DNA of 64,000 nucleotides from Gongronella butleri (lineage: Eukaryota > Mucoromycota > Mucoromycetes > Mucorales > Cunninghamellaceae). This document shows, piece after piece, positions 57,989 through 64,000 of this stretch. The number at the start of each line of letters is the position of its first letter. The first letter of the stretch is position 1. Below the pieces are notes generated by a model, which was not told the origin of the DNA, did not search any database, and saw nothing but the letters and a program-made list of their open reading frames with translations. Where the stretch lies: the NCBI GenBank assembly GCA_025201375.1, contig JAIWZP010000061.1, positions 91,749 through 155,748 on the forward strand, written 5' to 3'. A program made the translations under genes and the position numbers.

Positions 57989-58059
57989 GGGCTTGTGGTA
58001 GAATGGCAATACACGTCTTTCGGGTGGACGAGATCCAGGTTCGATTCCTGGCTGGCCTG
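57989..58059 (+). tRNA. tRNA-Pro (anticodon CGG)
   Basis: The A box TGGTAGAATGG and B box GGTTCGATTCC are excellent Pol III internal promoters. The anticodon arm is CGTCT-TTCGGGT-GGACG, loop TTCGGGT with anticodon CGG as in eukaryotic tRNA-Pro. The T arm is CCAGG-TTCGATT-CCTGG. The acceptor stem GGGCTTG/CTGGCCT has one U-U mismatch and two G-U pairs, which is weak, so a decayed copy is possible. No intron is present. A T8 run follows at 58065. Confidence 0.75.
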
Positions 58060-58064
58060 CTCGG

Positions 58065-58072
58065 TTTTTTTT
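58065..58072 (+). terminator. Pol III terminator of tRNA-Pro
   Basis: A run of eight T residues begins five bases after the mature tRNA end, sufficient to stop RNA polymerase III. Confidence 0.7.
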
Positions 58073-59537
58073 AGGTTTTTCTACCTTTTTTGTGTAACCT
58101 CCCTTTTTTTTTACGCCAACGCCACACGATCTTGCACATTCAAGCGTTTGCGTTTTTTTTTTTCGCACTGCTTCTCAATTTGCCTGGCTTTGTCGATGGC
58201 CTAAAGAAATGGCACGTCGAGAAAATGCTTTTTGAAGGGCCAGATGGGGCTGACATCCTTTCAAGGCACGCCATCGCTTGCCGTTCGCTTGCGCCTCGGC
58301 ATCAGTCATTTCACAACCCTCTTGTGACTCTCTCTTATTTTTCAATGGTCACTCTTTCACTGTCCCTGATTTTTGACAAAAAAAAAAAAAAAGAGGGAGA
58401 GGGCCGCATTGGCTGCACTATCACCGATTTTTTTGCAAGAAAAAAAAAAAAAAAAGACGCTGATGTGCAGTCGATGGCATCGTAATTTTCTCTGTGCACG
58501 TCGAGACACTATGTCGGTAAGTGCAAGACATCACACTCTTCCCTACCTCACCAGTCCCAAGCTCGTTTTATACTTGACATCTACAAGGTGCTGTGAAATG
58601 CTTCATGGTTTCATAATTGTAGCCCCTGAATTCAAATGCGCCGTAAAAAGCGGGCGATGAAATTCAATTTTAAAGCGTGCCATGCATACAGTATGTCTAC
58701 AGATGAACTTGCATGTCGCGTGGCAATTAAGCGTACAAGTCTTATCACAGTTCTTTTTTTTTTTTCTTTACTCTCACAGAAAAAAAAAAAACTGTTTTCA
58801 CCTTAATTCTGGAACTCGCGATATACTAACCATCTACAACAGGCGCGCGCGGAATTTTGAGAGACCCATTTTTGCAATTTTCCGGCATTTTTTTGCTAGG
58901 CTGTCTCGGTCTCGAGTTACACATCGCATCCACCATCCAGGAGAAGGTGGCCTGGCCACCAAACACGGCATTCCAATTACCTTGGTCGGCTGCAAGGTAT
59001 GGCAACAGCGCAACACCGTGAAAAAAAAAGTTCACAACAATAGGCAAATTTACGCGTTTTTTTTATCAATCGCAGTGACCAGGTGCATGCCATCTGCCAT
59101 GTCACTGAGTGGATTTTTTATACCGGTCAATTTGACGCGCAAAGAAGAAAAGAGTGAAAAAGGGTCGCCACGACAACCGGCAAAAGTTGAAAATGGCCAG
59201 TGACCAACAAAAAATCCAGGAAAAGCATATTTTTTGCTTCACGACGCAGATTCTGTGCTCTTACGGTACGTCTACCAATTAAATTTGGCTGAGATGTTAC
59301 TTCTAGCGTGCAGCGTGTACGATCTTTCGTTTAAAAAATCAATCAACAAGCGACCGAGAAATGCACAAAAATACGAATTTCATAATTGTTTTTGAGATTT
59401 TAAACCAAAAATAACGTGTTTTACTCGTGCATTTAATGACAATGGATAGAACCTGACGCATTGTGCAAATTCAATGCTTGCAGGTTGCAGCAGCAAGCTA
59501 CGCTGAACAAGAAATGGCACGCTTTTCCTTTAGAAAA
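58073..59537. other. Intergenic region
   Basis: Many oligo-A/T runs, no recognisable gene. A frame at 58682-59203 (+) codes no known domain. Intron-like words (donor GTAAGTGC at 58514) exist but do not join convincing exons. Confidence 0.4.
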
Positions 59538-60330
59538 TGACAAAGCGTGTTTTTGGAACTTTGATGATCTATTGTGCCTCCAGAAATTTTTTTACAGCCT
59601 ACGGTACCTGCCCGCCGATGAAAAATGCAGCATGGCATGAACTTTGTCCAGTGCGCAAGATGGGTGCGCCCGATTTTTTCTGAACCCACAAATTCCAAAA
59701 ACACCAAATTCGGCCCATTTTGCGTTAACCTTGCCATCTACTTGGTCAATCTTGCTCAAAAATGGTAGCATCGCACTCAACGTGAAATTTTCAACAAAAA
59801 AGCTTAAACCCCCAAAGCGCCACGACCACATTTTAAAAATCCAGTGGTCACACATTTAAATCCCAAAAACGGTCAATTTCGAACTCCGAGTGATCAATGC
59901 ATCCCAAACAGGTAACCTCAACAATTTGCTATTGGCAGGCAGACAAAATGGCAGGTCGCCCCATCCAAAGTAAGAAAAAAGCCCAAAGAGTGACGCATGA
60001 ACGGCGACCGACTGTGAAAATTGCGTAATTGGGCAAGTTTTTTTTTTGCAAAAATATAAGGTTTGGCACTTCCAAATTAAGGTAGTGCGTGGATTGTATG
60101 GAATTTTTATATTTTATTTTGCACGTTTTTGTGTGCTGAGTGGTGGGCTGCAGGAGACTGGTAAAATGACCGATGCAAAAAGTTAAAACCCAAGATAGCG
60201 CGTCGCAAGTTAACCCATTAGATGCTTTTTACCCCTATTTATTAGTAAAACGCAATAAAAATTGGGGGTTGACTATACCGTTGTCGAGCAAATCGCGATC
60301 AAAGATTTTGGTAGAAAAATGAATTTTCTC
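59538..60330 (+). repeat. Dispersed repeat R2, copy 2
   Basis: Same direction as 28976-29815, 30 kb away and about as diverged in all parts. The right end includes GTTGTCGAGCAAATCGCGATCAAAG (seen in two halves), the start of the gene remnant that is longer at copy 1. Here the open frame decays within 30 codons. Confidence 0.75.
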
Positions 60331-60651
60331 TGCGATTTTTTGTCATCCATCTGTGAAACTAGTCTCATTCGATAGAGATTCAACAGGTGCCTTTGACCGT
60401 TAAAAGCGGTACAGTATGTGTTGTCCAATAAGTTGCCGAGAACATTGAGGTTGAAATTTTTGAAATGTTTGAACGGCTTTTACTGTACAAGCACGCATGC
60501 AAAGGTTATTACTGTACGGAGGACGGACAGAATTCCATGTTTGTGGCATTTTCAGGTAGACTTTTAATAAACTCTTGGTATCATAAGGTCAACTGGGTGG
60601 GTGGGGCTACAGAAATCATAGTTCTCCACCCAGGGGGTGGCGAAACTATTA

Positions 60652-60800
60652 GGGGGATTGCCCAACTTCGTCACCCCCCATTTTTATCAGAAAATCATAG
60701 ACACTTGGACAAGCAATGGACAAAAAAATTTGGGATTTACAAATATTTTTGCCCGATCGCCTCTTGGATCACCGGGGTAACGAAGGTGTTGCAATCCCCC
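60652..60800. mobile_element. 149-bp TA-flanked MITE
   Basis: The left end GGGGGATTGCCCAACTTCGT-CACCCC pairs with the right end (reverse complement GGGGGATTGCAACACCTTCG-TTACCCC); the hyphens only break the text. TA flanks both sides (60650-60651 and 60801-60802). The centre is AT-rich and non-coding. Confidence 0.65.
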
Positions 60801-60868
60801 TAGTACCCCCGATACCCCTATAACAAAAATGCTTTTAAAAATGAGGAACAGAGGAAGCCTTTGATTTA

Positions 60869-62299
60869 TTATGCCAATAGTTGGCAATTAACTTTCCGAA
60901 CACCTCTTCTTGTTGTAATGCTTATGACTTGAAATTGGAAGCAATTGCCTTCCGCGAGCTTGGGTTCCAAGGTATCTCGCATAGCTTCACTGCATCGCAC
61001 CATTAGATCATTGTTAAGTGTCAGAAAAAGATATTGCTTGCCTCTAAACAATCCAAATCCATATTGGAAGACCATGTACGACTCGCCCTCTCTTAAGACT
61101 TTGTAATCAGGGTTGTATTGTGAGACTCGTACAATCTCATTATTGATTAGATCAAGTTGTTGAGAAGGCAGTAATGCGTCTTGAATATCGGACATATCAA
61201 AGGCATTTTGGACCAGATTGACGCATGCCACAGCCTCACGTCGGTATCTACGAAGACGTTCTTCAGGCCATTCAATGTAAATGCCTTTGTGCGTGTCAAT
61301 TCCTATTTCTTCGAATTTGACATTTATGTGAAGGTCTTTTCTAGAAGGAAACAGAGAATTGGACATACCTGGCACCAGTGTCATGGCATCGCAGCCATCT
61401 GGTCTCTTGTACACTTCATGCCGGTCAATGGCCTTCTCAGGTGTAAGATAAAAGCAATGAATCAATCTGTCATTGAAGCTGTAACTACCCAATAAACTGG
61501 GCACAAGCTCTTTTGGCACGTTGCTTTTGATCAGTCCTTGCTTTCTCTTGGTCAAAGAGTTCCACCAATGGCAATACGCAAAAGATTGTGTGCTTTCATC
61601 ATACAAAGCCACCACTTGGCTCAATTGATCTGCAATCAAATGCCATTGATCTCTAAGAGGAACTTGAAAGGTGGGACACGCATTTAGACTTGAAGCAATA
61701 AAGGACTGCAATTCACATCGATACAAGGAAAATGGGAGCAAGTTTTTGCCATACACTGTCATCTCAATGCGTGTATATCCAAGATCACGGAAGCGTTTTA
61801 CTTTGTCTACAAAAGATGGGCATGGATCAGCTACAAGATTGCTAAGACGTGAGCCAATATACTCGAGCAATTCTGCACTTTCCATGATTTGTATGAACTT
61901 GTTGTAAATTTTGACACGAGTGGACAGTGGCCGTCCTTGATAATCGCATACATCGGTGGATTGACGCTTAAATGAGATACAATTATCACCAACAGATTGA
62001 CGATCCGGAATGATATCAGACTTGGCTACAATATTGCGGGAAACGACGTAATTCTCAATAATTGAACGATTTGAAATGCGACCGCAATCCACAGACATGT
62101 CAATGCTACGAAGGGCAACATTTTCCTTGCGCAATTTATCAAGCACGTCTTGCAATAACTCGTTGCAGAGGATCTCAAAGTCTTGTGTTCCGCGGAAAGT
62201 GACGTTAAGTTCTATACATCCAGATCGGTCGCGAACAAATTTGACATTGAAATTGATCTTGTAAACTTTGCGAATAAGTGAGACAAAAGATAGGGTTTT
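60869..62299 (-). CDS. Unidentified ORF of over 428 codons, 5' end uncertain
   Basis: The frame is open from about 62299 to the stop at 60869. It has no ATG in its first 70 codons (VYKINFNVKFVRDRSGCIEL and further). The first in-frame ATG is MSVDCGRISNRSIIENYVVS. The body reads like a real globular protein: RPLSTRVKIYNKFIQIMES, YTRIEMTVYGKNLLPFSLYR, SFAYCHWWNSLTKRKQGLI, HCFYLTPEKAIDRHEVYK. The pairing of a basic-Tyr motif (RVKIYNK) with an RIEMTVYG strand recalls replication-initiator proteins of rolling-circle plasmids and filamentous phages, but this is a weak impression. It could be a 5'-truncated mobile-element gene. Confidence 0.6.
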   Translation of the reverse strand, partial: KTLSFVSLIRKVYKINFNVKFVRDRSGCIELNVTFRGTQDFEILCNELLQDVLDKLRKENVALRSIDMSVDCGRISNRSIIENYVVSRNIVAKSDIIPDRQSVGDNCISFKRQSTDVCDYQGRPLSTRVKIYNKFIQIMESAELLEYIGSRLSNLVADPCPSFVDKVKRFRDLGYTRIEMTVYGKNLLPFSLYRCELQSFIASSLNACPTFQVPLRDQWHLIADQLSQVVALYDESTQSFAYCHWWNSLTKRKQGLIKSNVPKELVPSLLGSYSFNDRLIHCFYLTPEKAIDRHEVYKRPDGCDAMTLVPGMSNSLFPSRKDLHINVKFEEIGIDTHKGIYIEWPEERLRRYRREAVACVNLVQNAFDMSDIQDALLPSQQLDLINNEIVRVSQYNPDYKVLREGESYMVFQYGFGLFRGKQYLFLTLNNDLMVRCSEAMRDTLEPKLAEGNCFQFQVISITTRRGVRKVNCQLLA

Positions 62300-63092
62300 T
62301 TAATCTGAAAACAGCGTCACAGGAAAAGGAAAAGGGGAAATCTAAACAAGGTGGGATTTTATAGGCGAAAAAATGGGTGTGTGGCAGATTCACCGGCCGA
62401 CACCGGACTCTCAGCTCGGTCTGAGCTCAAGCGCTAGGCACGTTGGTGCGGCGCCCTGTCCACAATGCACACAATGTGCATTGACGCGCCTAGCACCCCA
62501 CAATTGGCGTGCCTGGCTGGTTGAGCTCATTGTTCTCGTTGTTCACATTGCCCCCTACCAGGCTGAATCTGCACTGAGCAGCCAGCAAGATAAGATGAGA
62601 TGTATAAAATAAAGATGCATGTGCACTTGCATGAATTTAGACGCTCACTGCGCGTAAATATTTAAAAAGAAGCGAAATACGAAGTTTTTTTGGCTTCAAT
62701 GCAAAATGGGCAGCGATGGATCGATGTGCAACATGTCAAGGAGGAGTTGATCAGACTCTATGTGTGACAAGAAGGCACTTTGATACCAACGTGTGAAACA
62801 ACAACAATAAAAAATAAGGTGAACCGAGGAGATTTTTTCTTTTTGGTTCCTCTTTTTGCACTTGTACAGATAGTCTCAATGATTAATTGCTATACATGTG
62901 GAAATCCCTGGCACCCTAGATGCGAGTGTGTCAGCATCAGTGTAATTGTAGCCGTAAGGGTCACCAATTGAGAGAAAATGCATAAAATGTATGCTAACAA
63001 CCACTTTTTTTTTTTTTTATTTACAATAAATAAAAATTTGGCTGGCCTTGACAGTTAGTCGTGCCCTTGCCACCTTTGTGGTATGTGCGCAT
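62300..63092. other. Region between the unidentified ORF and the integrase; possible LTR
   Basis: Directly after the integrase stop (in minus sense) come an AT-rich part and the purine-rich stretch GCAAAAAGAGGAACCAAAAAG (minus strand, about 62840-62860), a candidate polypurine tract. TTGGTATCAAAGTGCC on the minus strand (about 62777-62792) resembles an initiator-tRNA primer site. At 62400-62600 there is a GC-richer patch with AATGCACACAATGTGCATT. LTR borders cannot be placed without the second LTR. Confidence 0.3.
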
Positions 63093-64000
63093 CTAAGCAC
63101 GGCTGTTTTGCTTGTGCTTTTTGGATAAATCACGATGGTATGCTGTAATCATGGATTTGTTCTTATCAAAGTTGCCTGCAGGGAGCCAAAGATTCTCTTC
63201 AGGGCCGTACCCTTCAAATGATACAAAATATTCATAGCCATCTTTGTGATTTCCGCGATGCTTATGGATTTTCTCCACAACATAGGATTTTTCGTGCCTA
63301 ACGTCGCTTGACAAGGCGGGATGATCATCAGAAACATGTTTTAGCTGTTCTGGAGGGAAGTGACGCGGTAAACGTTGATTCAAATGGAAGTCCTCTAAGA
63401 CATAGGATCCACCTTTGGTCCGTTCCACAACGCGAAATGGACCTTGATATTTTGGTTCCAATTTATGCGTTTTCAATGGATTCAACGTAGCCACTAGTGT
63501 GCCAATTTCGAATTGTACCATGCGCTTTTTCGAATTGAAGCGATCCTGAGTTGCCTGGCGCAGCTCACGCTGGCGTGCAGCAATTGCAGGGCGTACAACT
63601 TCCGTGATCACACGATGTCGCTCCTTTAGTTTTTTTCTGTCATATGCATAGACTGGCACATTGGATTCAATGGTGTCCTTGTGCTTGGCGTTGTAGTCAA
63701 TCAAGCCATTTGCACGTCTTGCAAAGAAAAGGTCAAAAGGTGCGCTGTTTGTCAAGCTGTGGGGCTGTAAATTATAAAAATATGCGACATTGTCTACATA
63801 TTCGTCCCAATCCTGGAGTCGAGAGTCAACAAGTTTGGCTAACATCCGCGTTGTAGTCTGTACGGAACGCTCAGCGACGCCGTTGGCTCGTGGATGATAC
63901 GCGCTGATGAGTCTCTTCTCCACAGAGGCGCTAGAGCACATCAGTTCAACTAGGTCATTGACAAATTCACGACCGTTGTCTGACATCAAGGCTTTTGGAA
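63093..64000 (-). mobile_element. Ty3/gypsy chromovirus integrase with chromodomain (partial)
   Basis: C-terminal part of a retrotransposon polyprotein, reading into the window from the right edge; the 5' part is outside. It contains the end of the integrase core (MSDNGREFVNDLVELM with its catalytic Asp, SAYHPRANGVAERSVQTTTR with the following Glu), then a GPFRVVERTKGGSYVLED strand-rich domain. The chromodomain comes last (EKSYVVEKIHKHRGNHKDGY, EYFVSFEGYGPEENLWLP), which targets such elements to modified histones. The frame has no stop in the visible 302 codons, so the copy may be recent. Confidence 0.9.

Noticed and set aside
57872..58168. Minus-strand frame of 98 codons containing PGIEPGSRPPERR
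   Set aside because: It is the reverse of the tRNA-Pro gene. Such peptides are well-known artefacts of translating tRNA genes.
62777..62792. TTGGTATCAAAGTGCC as a primer-binding site
   Set aside because: Only similar to the initiator-tRNA site, and no LTR pair can be identified in the window; kept only as a remark in the region entry.
62881..62970. Plus-strand CYTCGNPWHPRCEC, similar to a retroelement zinc knuckle (CX2CX4HX4C)
   Set aside because: It is on the strand opposite to the integrase, in a 63-codon frame, and lacks the usual Gly before His. Likely chance.

Overview
This window is nuclear DNA from a eukaryote, most likely a fungus and perhaps an early-diverging (Mucoromycota-like) one. 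It has many short spliceosomal introns. It encodes eukaryote-specific factors: APC4, POP5, POLD4, TFIIH p52/TFB2, Elongator ELP5, Notchless/Rsa4 and a BRD8/Bdc1-type NuA4 subunit. It also encodes a homoserine kinase, as fungi and plants do but animals do not, and chromovirus and Tc1/mariner-type transposons. The lineage is inferred from gene content and was not tested by a database search.

Gene-dense blocks. At 1-5.6 kb are the 3' end of an unidentified Ser/Asn-rich gene, POLD4, APC4 and POP5. At 11.5-21.3 kb are THR1, a His-rich protein with a PB1-like start, TFB2, DUS1 and Notchless. At 30.8-39.5 kb are a BRD8/Bdc1-like protein, a Tim17/22/23-family protein, a UQCC2/Cbp6-like factor, a ketopantoate reductase and a large coiled-coil protein. 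At 41.8-52.2 kb are three aldo-keto reductase paralogues around a GNAT acetyltransferase, then an AFG2-type AAA ATPase and a 2OG-Fe(II) dioxygenase. At 54.8-58.1 kb are ELP5, the PLP-homeostasis protein, a small unidentified gene and a tRNA-Pro. Most genes are housekeeping, intergenic gaps can be under 100 bp, and several pairs share short bidirectional promoters with pyrimidine-rich leaders.

Repeat islands. At 5.7-11.4 kb a dispersed repeat in several orientations surrounds a tandem duplication of a small secreted six-cysteine protein; one copy is frameshifted in its signal peptide. At 23.5-28.7 kb is the most striking object: a 5.2-kb TA-flanked transposon. It has long compound inverted repeats, a DD34E transposase with a GC-AG intron, two internal minisatellite arrays and one or two helix-turn-helix accessory genes. 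At 40.5-41.1 kb is a 667-bp foldback element, and at 60.65-60.80 kb a 149-bp MITE, both TA-flanked. A second dispersed repeat occurs at 29.0-29.8 kb and 59.5-60.3 kb, and a copy of the first recurs at 53.5-54.3 kb. The right end holds an unidentified ORF of over 428 codons and the 3' part of a chromovirus integrase.

Genome style. Many introns begin GTA followed at once by a long oligo-A run and end in a long oligo-T run before AG. Words like TTGAC/CTGAC with flanking GC or CAATTG recur inside them. Two introns appear to use GC-AG borders. Splice sites were placed by eye, using reading frame and family knowledge; for the genes where I added up exon lengths (POLD4, POP5, THR1, DUS1, Notchless, the Tim17-family gene, UQCC2, ELP5, PLP protein, transposase) the spliced length is a multiple of three.
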